A stretch of 64,000 nt of DNA from Blastococcus sp. TBT05-19 (GTDB lineage: Bacteria; Actinomycetota; Actinomycetes; Mycobacteriales; Geodermatophilaceae), in contig NZ_QOHI01000002.1 in the NCBI RefSeq assembly GCF_003319095.1, forward strand, positions 310,001-374,000. Reading direction: 5' to 3'. The position numbers and the translations under genes are program-made. Positions 17,143 to 25,683 of the stretch are shown here, piece after piece. Position 1 is the first letter of the stretch; each line of letters begins with the position of its first letter. The notes beneath the pieces are model-generated. The model saw only the letters and a list, made by a program, of their open reading frames with translations. It made no database searches and had not been told where the DNA came from.

Positions 17143-18585
17143 TCAGTACACCCGGCCGTTGCGCAGCTGCAGGTAGCCCCCTTGGAACAACTGGGTGAGC
17201 CCGCCGGGGGCCTGGTAGGCGTTGTCCCTCGGGTAGCCCAGGTTGCCGTTCTCCCAGCCCCGGGCAGCCCAGGCGTCCCGCAACGCGCCGGTCACGGCGT
17301 AGGCGTTCGGGCTCCGCCAGCCCAACGGCGCCCCGCCGCTGTACAGCGAGCCACCCTGGAAGTGCTGCCCGCAGCCGTTGTCGCGCAGCCCGCAGAACGT
17401 GCTGCTCGTCGGGTACCCGAGCGGGCCGTTCTCCCATCCCTGCCGCCCCCAGGCGGCGAGCTGCGAGCCCGTGACCAGGAAGGTGCCGGCGCGGGTGGCG
17501 TACACCGAGCCGCCCTGGAAGTGCTGGCCGCACGCGCCGTCGCGGAGGCCGCAGAAGGTGTCCGACGTCGGGCGCCCGAGGGTTCCACGCTCCCAGCCCT
17601 GCGCCCCCCACGCGTCGCGGATGGAGCCCAGGACGGTGAACGTGCCGTTCCACGTCGAGTAGATCGACCCACCCTGGAAGTGCTGCCCGCGGATCCGGTC
17701 TCCGAAGAAGGGCTCCGAGGTCGGGTAGCCCAGCGCACCGTTCTCCCAGCCCTGGCCGGCCCAGCGACCGATGACCTCGGGCGCGAGGACGCGCGCCCCC
17801 GACGACGGCGACCAGTAGACCGACCCGCCCTGGAAGTGCTGCCCGCAGCCGCCGTCACGCAGGCCGCAGAAGGTGGACGACGTCGGGTAGCCGAGCGACC
17901 CGTTCTCCCAGCCCTGACCCGCCCACCGGTCCCTGATGGGCCCGCGCACGGTCCGGGACCCGGTGGACGGGCTCCAGTAGACCGAGCCCCGCTGGAAGTG
18001 CTGCCCGCAGCCGCCGCCGGGCAGGCCGCAGAACGTGTCCGTCGTGGGGTAGCCGACCGGCCCGCGCTCCCAGCCCTCCGCCGCCCAGCCCGTCCGGATG
18101 TCCGGGTCGACGCGCACCGCCGCAGTCGCCGCCGACACGTAGATGGACCCGTTCTGGAAATGCTGCCCGCAGCCCTCGTCCGGCAGGCCGCAGAAGGTGT
18201 CCGACGTCGGCTCTCCGATACCTCCGGGGACCGGGACCGCACCGAAGCCGCTCGGCCACGCGTCGAAGATCTCGGGATCGGTGAAGGCGTAGGCCGCGGA
18301 CGGGACGAAGGCCGACCAGTACACGATGCCGTTCTCGAAGTCCTGCCAGCAGGCGGACAGGCCGCTGCAGGTCTTGGACCCCATGGCGGCGCCCAGCACC
18401 CCGCTCGGTCCACCGAGCGCGGCGTACTTCGCCTCGATGAGGTCCCCGTCGGGGCCGGGCAGGGCCGCCACCGACGCCGGCTGCTCCGCGAGCGCCTGGC
18501 CGGGAACGAGCAGCGCTCCTGCCACGGCGAGGCCGGCCATCGCGCCGGCCAGCAGGCGCCGGGCGCCCCACACCTGTGTCGTCAT
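17143..18585 (-). CDS. Secreted LGFP-repeat protein with cysteine-paired repeats
   Basis: A 480-residue exported protein. An N-terminal signal peptide runs to about residue 33 (basic start, hydrophobic AGAMAGLAVAGALLV, cleavage near ALA-EQ). The rest is eight repeats of ~50 residues built around a W.x.GWENG.LGYPTS core, the LGFP repeat seen in actinobacterial cell-wall-associated proteins. Most repeats carry a CGL..GCGQHFQGGSVY segment with two cysteines a few residues apart, suggesting a disulfide within each repeat. No catalytic domain or anchor is present, so it is probably a wall-binding protein. It starts at ATG 18585 with a GGGGAG ribosome-binding site. Confidence 0.85.
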   Translation of the reverse strand: MTTQVWGARRLLAGAMAGLAVAGALLVPGQALAEQPASVAALPGPDGDLIEAKYAALGGPSGVLGAAMGSKTCSGLSACWQDFENGIVYWSAFVPSAAYAFTDPEIFDAWPSGFGAVPVPGGIGEPTSDTFCGLPDEGCGQHFQNGSIYVSAATAAVRVDPDIRTGWAAEGWERGPVGYPTTDTFCGLPGGGCGQHFQRGSVYWSPSTGSRTVRGPIRDRWAGQGWENGSLGYPTSSTFCGLRDGGCGQHFQGGSVYWSPSSGARVLAPEVIGRWAGQGWENGALGYPTSEPFFGDRIRGQHFQGGSIYSTWNGTFTVLGSIRDAWGAQGWERGTLGRPTSDTFCGLRDGACGQHFQGGSVYATRAGTFLVTGSQLAAWGRQGWENGPLGYPTSSTFCGLRDNGCGQHFQGGSLYSGGAPLGWRSPNAYAVTGALRDAWAARGWENGNLGYPRDNAYQAPGGLTQLFQGGYLQLRNGRVY

Positions 18586-18799
18586 GCTGAGCGCTCCCCG
18601 TTCTCGTCCCGCGCGTCAGCACGCGGTCGCCGCAACGTACGGATCACGGTCAGCGCAGTGCGCGCGACACTCCGGAGACGGATGATCACCGGACCGACGA
18701 GTCCGCTCAGCTGTTCGTGCAGGTCGACAAGGGGATGACCTCCCAGTCGTTTCCCGTGAAACCAACCATGGGCCACCCAGCCGGCCCGGCGGAACGCAC

Positions 18800-18832
18800 G
18801 AGGGCCCGGAACCGTCGCGGTTCCGGGCCCTC
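18800..18832 (-). terminator. Terminator after the lipase-like gene
   Basis: A perfect 14-bp inverted repeat (18800-18813 and 18819-18832) with a 5-nt loop, 17 bp beyond the stop of the leftward hydrolase gene. No clear U run follows on the minus strand. Confidence 0.75.
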
Positions 18833-18848
18833 GCCGTTCCTGGTCTAC

Positions 18849-20789
18849 CTACGGGCGCAGCGCGGGCTGCGGGTAGTTCAGCGGGAGCAGCAGCGCCGGG
18901 TTGCTGATCGGCACCTCCCACACGTTGCCGCCCGCATCGGGGTCGATCACCTGACCGCTGCGGAGGAACGCCGCGATCTGCTTCTGCCCCTGCAGCGCTG
19001 ACGGGTGGTTGAGCACCAGCAGGAAGCTGTGCGGGTTCGGCAGCGCCGGCGTGGCCTTGTCGTTGCGGTACAGGCTCGTGCGCGACCAGAGGTTGCCCGC
19101 GTCGATGAGCGTGTACGACGTCGGGTTCGGAACGGTCTGGTCCCCGAACGCGACCTGGACCAGTACCCGCTTCGGGTCGATCAGCGGCGCGAAGGTCTCG
19201 GGGCTACCCGGCCGGCTGAGCCAGGTCGACCGCGCCAGGTAGTCCTGGATCTCGACGGCTCCCTTGACCGTGGCCGTGACGGGGCCCTCGCCCCGCAGCG
19301 GCATCTGCTCCTGGAAGAAGGCCCGGGTCTGGTCGGTGCTGTTGAGCAGCCCCGCCGCCTGGAGCGCCTGGGTGGTCAGCAGCCGGAAGGACGGCGATGT
19401 CCGCGCGATCTCCGAGATCGGACCACCGGGCACGTTGAGGACCGAGCGCGCCACCTTCGGGTCGGCGCCGGTGAGCATCGTGCCGTAGATGCCACCGAAG
19501 CTCTGGCCGAAGTAGGTGACGTCCTTGCCGGAGAGGTCCGGCGTGCCGTTCCCGTCCACGTCCGTGCCGCCCAGCGCGCGGATCAGCGTCATGTTGTCCG
19601 CGGCGGTCTGCCGCAGGGCGTCCCGGGAGGACTGCGCCGCTGCCGCACCGGTGGCCGACGATCCCTCGCTGCTGCCGATGAGGCTGTCGGCGTCGTCCTG
19701 GTCGACACCGCGGCCGTAGGCGGGCAAGGTGGTCGGCGTCTCCGCCGTGGGACGGGTGATGCGCCACGTGCTGGCCGGCCCGTAGCCGTGACCGACCACC
19801 TTGGTGCCGATCGTCGCGATCCCGCTGGGCGCGTTGGCGGTGGCGGCGAGGAAGACGCTGGTGTCGTTGGCGGTGAACCCGTGACCGAACACGGCGGTCG
19901 GCCACCCGCCAGCCGGTGCGGGGCCGGCGGGGAGGACGGCGACGAACGGCAGGCGTGCCGCGTTGACCGGCGACGGACCGACGTCACGGGTCGGCGTCTG
20001 CCTGATCGTCACATCCGGCCGCAACCAGTTCGGCGCCAGGTAGGAACCGAACACCAGGGTGGCGTCAGGGGGCAGCTGGGCCGTCGGTACGACGCTCGGG
20101 CCGACCTCCTTCGGCCCGTCCGACGTCATCGTGGGCGCCGGCCGGTCGGGGACGAACTCCACCTTCGTGTCCTTGACGGGGAAGGCGCCGTCGACCTGCA
20201 GACCGGGGGCCTGGATGCCCACAGCCTTGAACGCCTGACCGCTGTCGATCTGCTTGCGCAGGTCCAGCAGACCGTCGGTGGCGCTCATCGTCGTGAAGGT
20301 GTCCTGCAGCGACTTGTTCGCCGGGCCACCTTGGACGCGCAGCTTGTAGGTCGTGCTCGGCGCCAGCTGCTTCGCGGGGTGGGCGTACAGCGTCGTGGTC
20401 GCCGGGTCCCAGACCACGCGGTCGACTCCGGTGCGCCAGCTGCCCTTGGCGTCCTGCAGCCTGATCCGTGAGGCCGCCTCGGCCGGGTCGACCGGGCCGC
20501 TGAACCGGATGGCGATGCGCGGGTCGAGGTCGAAGCCGTCGAGCTGGTTGAGCTGCTGCACCAGGCCGCAGCTGATCGGTGCGCCGCAGGGCTCGGTGGG
20601 CAGGTTCACCCGGCGGCCGGTCAGCTGGCCCTTGTCGGCGACGGTGAGGCTGTCGGAGGGGAACGCGGAGATCGGGTCGGCCTTGCCGGGCTTGGCCAGG
20701 GCCGGTGTTGCGGTGGCCGTGACGGCGAACGTCACGGCCAGGGTGCCGACGACCGACGCGGTCGTGCGACGCCATGAGCGAGAGGACAC
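18849..20789 (-). CDS. Secreted lipase-like alpha/beta hydrolase
   Basis: A 646-residue exported protein with a signal peptide (to ~32, ending PALAKPGK). Residues ~80-170 look like a bacterial Ig-like domain (IAIRFSGPVDPAEAA, then TTYKLRVQGG). A hydrolase domain follows, with the oxyanion segment TAVFGHGFTAND near 300, nucleophile elbow YFGQSFGGIYGT near 430, and probable Asp and His in the last 100 residues (FGDQTVPNP; NPHSFLL). It resembles extracellular lipases of the virulence-factor-lipase type; the substrate is unknown. It is monocistronic, with a terminator after it. Confidence 0.75.
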   Translation of the reverse strand: MSSRSWRRTTASVVGTLAVTFAVTATATPALAKPGKADPISAFPSDSLTVADKGQLTGRRVNLPTEPCGAPISCGLVQQLNQLDGFDLDPRIAIRFSGPVDPAEAASRIRLQDAKGSWRTGVDRVVWDPATTTLYAHPAKQLAPSTTYKLRVQGGPANKSLQDTFTTMSATDGLLDLRKQIDSGQAFKAVGIQAPGLQVDGAFPVKDTKVEFVPDRPAPTMTSDGPKEVGPSVVPTAQLPPDATLVFGSYLAPNWLRPDVTIRQTPTRDVGPSPVNAARLPFVAVLPAGPAPAGGWPTAVFGHGFTANDTSVFLAATANAPSGIATIGTKVVGHGYGPASTWRITRPTAETPTTLPAYGRGVDQDDADSLIGSSEGSSATGAAAAQSSRDALRQTAADNMTLIRALGGTDVDGNGTPDLSGKDVTYFGQSFGGIYGTMLTGADPKVARSVLNVPGGPISEIARTSPSFRLLTTQALQAAGLLNSTDQTRAFFQEQMPLRGEGPVTATVKGAVEIQDYLARSTWLSRPGSPETFAPLIDPKRVLVQVAFGDQTVPNPTSYTLIDAGNLWSRTSLYRNDKATPALPNPHSFLLVLNHPSALQGQKQIAAFLRSGQVIDPDAGGNVWEVPISNPALLLPLNYPQPALRP

Positions 20790-20900
20790 GAGGGCTCCAA
20801 TACAGAGGGGACCTCGTTCCTAGCTGACAGTGACGTGGCACACAACCAGTTGCGCGATGAAAAGATCTTGGTCCGGCACTGCTTCCGCGTGGAACGACGA

Positions 20901-20932
20901 CCGCCCGCCACCCGGTGACGGGTGACGGGCGG
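20901..20932 (-). terminator. Terminator downstream of dnaB
   Basis: A 13-bp inverted repeat with one mismatch (20901-20913 and 20920-20932) and a 6-nt loop, lying 30 bp beyond the dnaB stop codon. Confidence 0.75.
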
Positions 20933-20961
20933 GCGTCGGAACGAGCTGGGTGGCCGCGAAC

Positions 20962-22332
20962 CTAGTTGGCCATGTCCACGAAGCGGCTGTAGTGGCCCTG
21001 GAAGGCGACCGTGACGTTGGCGGTGGGGCCGTTGCGGTGCTTGACCAGCATGATGTCGGCCTCGCCGGCCCGCGGGGACTCCTTCTCGTACATGTCCTCG
21101 CGGTGGATCATCATGACCATGTCGGCGTCCTGCTCGATCGAGCCGGACTCACGGAGGTCCGACAGCATCGGCTTCTTGTCCTGACGCTGCTCCGACCCAC
21201 GGTTCAGCTGCGACATGGCGATCACCGGCACCTCGAGCTCCTTGGCCAGCAGCTTCAGCGCACGGGAGAACTCCGAGACCTCCTGCTGGCGGCTCTCGAC
21301 CTTCTTGCCCGAGGTCATGAGCTGGAGGTAGTCGATGACGATCAGCTTCAGGTCGTTGCGCTGCTTGAGCCGCCGCGCCTTGGCCCGGATCTCCATCATC
21401 GTCATGTTCGGCGAGTCGTCGATGTAGAGCGGCGCATCGGCCACCTCGCCCATGCGGCGGGCCAGCTTGGCCCAGTCCTCGTCGGAGAGCGTGCCGGCGC
21501 GCATGTGGTGCAGCGGCACCTTCGCCTCGGCCGAGAGCAGACGCATGGTGATCTCGTGCTTGCTCATCTCGAGCGAGAAGATGCAGGCTGGCATCCCGTG
21601 CTTCACCGTCGCCGAGCGCGCGATGTCCAGGCCCAAGGTGCTCTTGCCGACACCGGGACGCGCGGCGATGACGACCATCTGGCCCGCCTGCAGGCCGTTG
21701 GTGAGCTCGTCCAGGTCACGGATGCCGGTCGGCACACCCCGGGCGGTGCCACCGCGGGAGGCGATGGCGTCGAGCTCGTCCATCGTGGGCTGCAGGACGT
21801 CCTCGAGGCGCGAGTAGTCCTCGCTCATGCGCTTCTCGGTGACGTCGTAGATCTCCTGCTGGGCGCGGTCGACGATGTCGTCGACGTCGCCCTTGCCGCC
21901 GGCCGCGCCGTAGCCCAGCTGGACCACGCGGGTACCGGCCTCCACCAGGCGGCGCAGCACGGCCTGCTCGGCCACGATCGCGGCGTAGTAGCCGGCGTTC
22001 GCCGCGGTGGGCGTCGAGGCGATCAGCGTGTGCAGGTAGACCGCGCCGCCCATCTTCGACAGCTGGTCGGTGCGGTTGAGCTCGGCGGCCACGGTGATGG
22101 CGTCGGCCGGCTCACCCCGCCCGTAGAGGTCGATGATGCAGTCGAAGATCACCTGGTGCGCCGGCCGGTAGAAGTCCGCACCGTGCAGGACCTCGACGAC
22201 GTCGGCGATCGCGTCCTTGCTCAGCAGCATGCCGCCGAGCACCGACTGCTCCGCCGCGACGTCCTGCGGGGGCTGCCGGTCGTACGCCGGAGCCGTCGCA
22301 GTCGGTCGGCTGAACTCGTCGGCCACCGCCAC
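20962..22332 (-). CDS. dnaB: Replicative DNA helicase DnaB
   Basis: The hexameric 5'-3' helicase of the replication fork, 456 residues. The N-terminal domain (PQDVAAEQSVLGGMLLSKDA) is followed by a RecA-fold domain with Walker A ARPGVGKST near 227, Walker B LIVIDYLQLM near 335, and MSQLNRGSE and SDLRESGSIEQDAD motifs. No intein interrupts it, unlike dnaB of some mycobacteria. GTG at 22332 is chosen because GGAGGT precedes it by 5 nt; longer in-frame extensions read as low-complexity non-coding translation. It is separated from rplI by 522 bp containing regulatory sequence, so it has its own promoter rather than simply reading on from the ribosomal operon. Confidence 0.97.
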   Translation of the reverse strand: MAVADEFSRPTATAPAYDRQPPQDVAAEQSVLGGMLLSKDAIADVVEVLHGADFYRPAHQVIFDCIIDLYGRGEPADAITVAAELNRTDQLSKMGGAVYLHTLIASTPTAANAGYYAAIVAEQAVLRRLVEAGTRVVQLGYGAAGGKGDVDDIVDRAQQEIYDVTEKRMSEDYSRLEDVLQPTMDELDAIASRGGTARGVPTGIRDLDELTNGLQAGQMVVIAARPGVGKSTLGLDIARSATVKHGMPACIFSLEMSKHEITMRLLSAEAKVPLHHMRAGTLSDEDWAKLARRMGEVADAPLYIDDSPNMTMMEIRAKARRLKQRNDLKLIVIDYLQLMTSGKKVESRQQEVSEFSRALKLLAKELEVPVIAMSQLNRGSEQRQDKKPMLSDLRESGSIEQDADMVMMIHREDMYEKESPRAGEADIMLVKHRNGPTANVTVAFQGHYSRFVDMAN

Positions 22333-22416
22333 GGGGTACCTCCATCTCCTTGCGGGCGCGCCCACGACACCACTGCGCGCAGGGGAAGTACGCGAGCTCG
22401 GCGGACTGCGCCGGAC

Positions 22417-22430
22417 CGAACAGCTGTTCG
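22417..22430. promoter_or_regulatory. LexA/SOS box upstream of dnaB
   Basis: CGAACAGCTGTTCG is an exact match to the Gram-positive and actinobacterial LexA operator CGAAC-N4-GTTCG and lies inside a 20-bp perfect palindrome (22414-22433). It sits 85 bp upstream of the dnaB start codon. Binding is inferred from the sequence only. Confidence 0.65.
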
Positions 22431-22543
22431 GTCTCTGCCTACCGCAGGGGACTGACAGTCCCGTGTCCCGGTGGCCGCAGAGGACGTTAGGGAAGGCGGG
22501 CCGCCGGAGTCCACCACCGCTGTGCACGCCGATCTGCACAACT

Positions 22544-22663
22544 TGTGGACAAGTCGGTGGACGGAGGCGTGTCGACATGTGGAGAAGCCGGGGGACGCTG
22601 GACGGCGACCGGGCCGCACGGCCCGGCTGACCTGCACGGACGCCGTCCCCCGGCTGTGGACGG
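22544..22663 (-). promoter_or_regulatory. DnaA-box cluster upstream of dnaB
   Basis: On the minus strand, a perfect DnaA box TTGTCCACA occupies 22544-22552, an 8/9 match 22578-22586 and a 7/9 match 22655-22663, all in the dnaB orientation. They could let DnaA control dnaB transcription. The cluster is not AT-rich, so it does not look like a second origin. Confidence 0.5.
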
Positions 22664-22783
22664 GAGAATGTGCCCAAGTTTTTTTCGCGGCGCGCACCAC
22701 GAGTCACACGAGCCCTGCGCCGGGCCGGAACACCGCTCTGCCGGTCCCGGCGCCGCTGCCGGGCCTCAGGGTTCCGGAGACGA

Positions 22784-22820
22784 CGCGAGGGGCGCCGGAC
22801 CACGTCCGACGCCCCTCGCG
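22784..22820 (-). terminator. Terminator of the rpsF-ssb-rpsR-rplI operon
   Basis: A 17-bp inverted repeat with one mismatch (22784-22800 and 22804-22820) and a 3-nt loop, 34 bp beyond the rplI stop. Confidence 0.8.
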
Positions 22821-22854
22821 GGCGGTGCAGAGCCACTCAGCGGGCTCGCCGGTG

Positions 22855-23310
22855 TCAGCCGGCGACGACCTCGATGCTCAGCTGAGAGGTGACCTCGGGG
22901 TGCACCCGCACGGTGACGGTGTGCTTGCCCGTGGTCTTGATGCTGCTGGGCAGCTCGATCCGGCGACGGTCGAGCTCCGGGCCGCCGGCAGCGGTGACCG
23001 CAGCGGCGACGTCGGCGGTGGTGACCCGGCCGAACAGGCGGCCGCCGTCACCGGCGCGGGCCGGCACGCGCACGGTCAGCCCGGTGAGGCGACCGGCCAC
23101 GGCCTGCGCCTCCTCGAGGGACCGCACGTCGCGGGTGGCACGCGCCCGGCGCAGGGACTCGACCTGCTTCTCGGCACCGCGGGTGGCCAGGATGGCCAGG
23201 CCGCGGGGCAGGAGGTAGTTGCGGCCGTAGCCGCCCTTGACCTCGACGGAGTCGCCGGAGGAACCGAGACCGGTGACCTCAGCAGTGAGGATCAGCTTCA
23301 TGGTGCTCAT
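22855..23310 (-). CDS. rplI: 50S ribosomal protein L9 (bL9)
   Basis: bL9 binds 23S rRNA near the L1 stalk and helps keep the reading frame. The N-terminal domain has the signature MKLILTAEVTGLGSSGDSVEV and GYGRNYLLPRGLA; a long charged helix then links to the C-terminal domain ending HPEVTSQLSIEVV. Length 151 from ATG 23310, or 148 from the second ATG at 23301, which begins with the usual MKLIL and may be the true start. It is the last gene of a four-gene operon; the rpsR stop is 2 bp upstream of 23310. Confidence 0.96.
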   Translation of the reverse strand: MSTMKLILTAEVTGLGSSGDSVEVKGGYGRNYLLPRGLAILATRGAEKQVESLRRARATRDVRSLEEAQAVAGRLTGLTVRVPARAGDGGRLFGRVTTADVAAAVTAAGGPELDRRRIELPSSIKTTGKHTVTVRVHPEVTSQLSIEVVAG

Positions 23311-23312
23311 GA

Positions 23313-23549
23313 TCAGCGCGCCGTGGAGGTGTAGGGCAGCAGCGCCATCTCACGGCTGTTCTTCACGGCCGTGGCGACGTCACGCTGGTGCTGGCTGCAG
23401 TTGCCGCTGACGCGGCGGGCACGGATCTTGCCGCGGTCGGAGATGAACTTCCGCAGCAGGGTCGTGTCCTTGTAGTCGACGTAGGTCGCCTTGTCCTTGC
23501 AGAACTGGCAGACCTTCTTCTTGGGCTTGCGAACAGGAGGCTTGGGCAC
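23313..23549 (-). CDS. rpsR: 30S ribosomal protein S18 (bS18)
   Basis: A 78-residue protein that pairs with S6 on the 30S platform. Core motifs [18 protein letters not shown] and [20 protein letters not shown] are clear. It carries the cysteines VCQFC and GNC of the zinc-type (C+) paralogue, so it may bind zinc; zinc-dependent paralogues usually have a cysteine-free partner elsewhere in the genome. The gene lies between ssb and rplI, separated from ssb by a structured repeat. Confidence 0.96.
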   Translation of the reverse strand: MPKPPVRKPKKKVCQFCKDKATYVDYKDTTLLRKFISDRGKIRARRVSGNCSQHQRDVATAVKNSREMALLPYTSTAR

Positions 23550-23579
23550 CTGGTTCTCCAGAAAGTAAGGGGATGGAAC

Positions 23580-23637
23580 GGCCTCGTCCGGAGGCTCGTC
23601 CCGAGCGTGCGAGGGATGAGGAGGACGAGGTCCTTCT
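23580..23637. repeat. Structured intergenic repeat, family 1, copy A
   Basis: Outer arms GGCCTCGTCC (23580-23589) and GGACGAGGTCC (23623-23633) pair. An inner AGGCTCG/CGAGCGT arm and the shared core CGAGCnTGyGAGG follow, then a TCCTTCT tail. It overlaps the ssb stop codon. Compared with copies B and C, one base pair of the outer arm is changed on both sides, keeping the pairing. It lies inside the rpsF-rplI operon, where it could trim or attenuate the transcript. Confidence 0.75.
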
Positions 23638-24130
23638 AGAAAGGAGGCTCGTCGGACGGGCCGGCGGGCGTCGACCAGGGGTCGCTCGCGCCGCCGCCAC
23701 CTCCGCCACCGAAGCCGCCGCCACCGCCGCCGCCACCGAAGCCACCGCCGCCGCCACCCTCACCGCGGGAGGCCTTGGTGACCTTCGCGGTGGCGTAGCG
23801 GAGCGAGGGGCCGATCTCGTCGACCTCGAGTTCGATGACGGTGCGCTTCTCGCCCTCCTTCGTGTCGAAGGAGCGCTGCTTCAGACGACCGCTGACGATC
23901 ACGCGGGAGCCACGGGTGAGCGACTCGGCCACGTTCTCGGCGGCCTGGCGCCACACGTTGCAGCGGAGGAACAGCGCCTCGCCGTCCTTCCACTCCTGCG
24001 ACTGACGGTCGAAGGTGCGGGGCGTCGACGCCACGGTGAAGTTGGCGACGGCAGCGCCCGACGGCGTGAAGCGCAGCTCCGGATCGGCGGTGAGGTTGCC
24101 GATCACGGTGATGACGGTTTCGCCGGCCAT
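23636..24130 (-). CDS. ssb: Single-stranded DNA-binding protein
   Basis: SSB coats single-stranded DNA at forks and recruits repair proteins. Residues 1-110 form the OB fold ([20 protein letters not shown]; then [20 protein letters not shown]). A disordered, almost pure glycine and phenylalanine linker (~123-150) follows, and the conserved acidic tip ends DEPPF, the protein-interaction tail. Length is 164. The glycine linker is encoded by CCG/CCA-rich repetitive DNA that could vary in length. It sits 2 bp after rpsF in the usual rpsF-ssb-rpsR order. Confidence 0.97.
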   Translation of the reverse strand: MAGETVITVIGNLTADPELRFTPSGAAVANFTVASTPRTFDRQSQEWKDGEALFLRCNVWRQAAENVAESLTRGSRVIVSGRLKQRSFDTKEGEKRTVIELEVDEIGPSLRYATAKVTKASRGEGGGGGGFGGGGGGGGFGGGGGGGASDPWSTPAGPSDEPPF

Positions 24131-24132
24131 GG

Positions 24133-24420
24133 TCAGTGGACCTCGGGCCGCATCAGCTTCGTGCGGAGCACCGACTCGTTCAGGTTCAGCTGGCGGTCCA
24201 GCTCCTGGACGGCGGCCGGCTCGGCCTGGATGTCGATGATGGCGTAGATGCCCTCGACCTGCTTCTTGATCTCGTAGGCCATCCGTCGGCGGCCCCAGAT
24301 CTCGGTCTTGACGGTGCCACCGGAGTTGGTGACCACGGTCAGGAACCGGTCGAGCGAGGGAGCGATGGTGCGCTCCTCGAGATCGGGGTCGAGGATGACC
24401 ATCAGTTCGTAATTGCGCAC
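24133..24420 (-). CDS. rpsF: 30S ribosomal protein S6 (bS6)
   Basis: A 95-residue protein partnering S18 on the small subunit. It starts [16 protein letters not shown] and has the family segments [20 protein letters not shown] and [13 protein letters not shown] at 24420 is used, with GGAGGTGGGG upstream; longer extensions lack similarity. First gene of the rpsF-ssb-rpsR-rplI operon. The leader (about 24421-24520) contains a CTGCAG/CTGCAG hairpin followed by CCG, which might be an S6:S18 autoregulatory element; this is a weak suggestion. Confidence 0.96.
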   Translation of the reverse strand: MRNYELMVILDPDLEERTIAPSLDRFLTVVTNSGGTVKTEIWGRRRMAYEIKKQVEGIYAIIDIQAEPAAVQELDRQLNLNESVLRTKLMRPEVH

Positions 24421-24589
24421 GGAGAACCCCACCTCCTCTGGTCTCAGCGGCTGCAGGGGATCTGCAGCAGGAGGGTCGTACATGCGTCGCGCGCCCCGGG
24501 GGACCCCGAAGAGACCCGGAACGCGCAGGTCCAGGCTACCAGCGCCCGCGGCGCGGCGGTCCGCCGCCGTCCACAGGGGCCCGGGAACG

Positions 24590-24627
24590 ACCGTGGCCGC
24601 CGTCCCGGAGGGGACGACGGCCACGGT
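24590..24627 (-). terminator. Terminator after the secreted Pro-rich protein gene
   Basis: A 17-bp inverted repeat with one mismatch (24590-24606 and 24611-24627) and a 4-nt loop, 12 bp beyond the stop at 24640. It separates that gene from the rpsF operon. Confidence 0.85.
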
Positions 24628-24639
24628 GGGGGCGAGCGG

Positions 24640-25683
24640 TCAGCGGGTGCCGCGCGACGCCTGGTGGGTGCGGACAAGAGCCGCGGTGACGGCGGCGAGC
24701 GCGACCACGGCCGCCAGGGCGGCGGCCGGGAGGGCCACCGGCTCCTCGGACGAGGCGTTCACCGTCTCGGCGTTCCCCTCGTCCAGCGAGGCGCTGTCCA
24801 GCCCGGCCAGCTGGCCGAAGACCGGGACGGAGGCGCCGTCGTAGGAACCGGCCATGCCGCCGGAACCCGAACCGGAGCCGGAGCCGGCGCCGTTGCGGTC
24901 GGCGGCCGTGGTGCTGGTGCCGGGCACGAAGAACTGCGCCGGGTCGAACGCGGCGATGGCACCGCGGCTGCCGGCCGACATCGGCACGGAGCCGCCCATC
25001 GGGTACTGGTACTGGTCGCCCGGGCCGTTGACGTCCGGCCGCTGCGCCGGAGCGGGCTCGCCCGTGGGCGGCGCGGGAACCGGGGCGCCCGGCGGGAGCG
25101 GCTGGGTGCCCGGCACCTGCGGCAGCGCCACCTGGGGCAGCTGCGGCACGTTCACGCCGGGGAGGGTCGGCAGGGCGGGGGCGACGGTCTGCACGACGTA
25201 GGGGACCGGGGCGGGCAGCGGCGGCAGGGAGCCCAGCACCCGGTCGACGACCTGCTGCGCGCTGACGCCCAGCGGGAGAGACGCCTGCGGGACGACGCGG
25301 TAGGTGTAGGTGATCGTGCCGGCCGTGGCGGGGTCGCGGAACGTCCAGGCCGTGCTCTGCTCGGGCGCCAGCTTGCGCGACTCCCCGAAGAAGGAGACGG
25401 CGACGTCGGTGTAGACGGTCGCGCCGACCGCGACGTTGCCGAGCGGGAGCGGGATCGAGATGCCGCCGCGGTTCTCCGCCGGGATCTTGTTCACGAACGT
25501 GACCGTGCCGCCCGGGTCGACGCTGGCCAGCGGGGGCGTGACGTTGCGGATCTCGATCGTCGCGGCCGGCGCGGCCACGGCCTCCGGGGCCGAGGTCACG
25601 GAGGCGGTGACGACACCGATCCAGGCGAGGACGGCCACCGCGATGCCTCTGCGGGCTGTCCGACGGATGCGACCCGTTGCCAT
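24640..25683 (-). CDS. Secreted, C-terminally membrane-anchored protein of unknown function
   Basis: 347 residues with a signal peptide (to ~39, ending EAVAAPA), a beta-rich domain at ~40-140 (IEIRNVTPPLASVDPGGTVT, then AWTFRDPATAGTITYTYRV) that resembles a cupredoxin-like fold but shows no obvious copper-ligand set, a Pro-rich stretch at ~150-235, a Ser/Gly linker, and a C-terminal hydrophobic helix (~313-335) followed by basic residues. The arrangement suggests an outward-facing domain tethered to the membrane. It has a strong GGAGGT ribosome-binding site. I do not recognise a specific family. Confidence 0.7.
   Translation of the reverse strand: MATGRIRRTARRGIAVAVLAWIGVVTASVTSAPEAVAAPAATIEIRNVTPPLASVDPGGTVTFVNKIPAENRGGISIPLPLGNVAVGATVYTDVAVSFFGESRKLAPEQSTAWTFRDPATAGTITYTYRVVPQASLPLGVSAQQVVDRVLGSLPPLPAPVPYVVQTVAPALPTLPGVNVPQLPQVALPQVPGTQPLPPGAPVPAPPTGEPAPAQRPDVNGPGDQYQYPMGGSVPMSAGSRGAIAAFDPAQFFVPGTSTTAADRNGAGSGSGSGSGGMAGSYDGASVPVFGQLAGLDSASLDEGNAETVNASSEEPVALPAAALAAVVALAAVTAALVRTHQASRGTR

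Larger units (their letters stand above)
22333..22854. other. dnaB upstream region (522 bp, no gene)
   Basis: No credible gene is seen. From the dnaB side it holds the ribosome-binding site, a LexA-type palindrome, a second inverted repeat (GGGACTG, 1-nt centre, CAGTCCC, 22448-22462), three DnaA-box-like sequences in the same orientation, a run of seven T at 22679-22685 (A-tract on the dnaB strand, unusual at this GC content), and the rplI terminator. Confidence 0.7.

Noticed and set aside
18586..18799. Riboswitch upstream of the LGFP gene
   Set aside because: I looked for ydaO-like features common before actinobacterial wall proteins and saw no convincing pairing.
22544..22663. A second replication origin before dnaB
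   Set aside because: Only three boxes and no AT-rich stretch; oriC is better placed between dnaA and dnaN.
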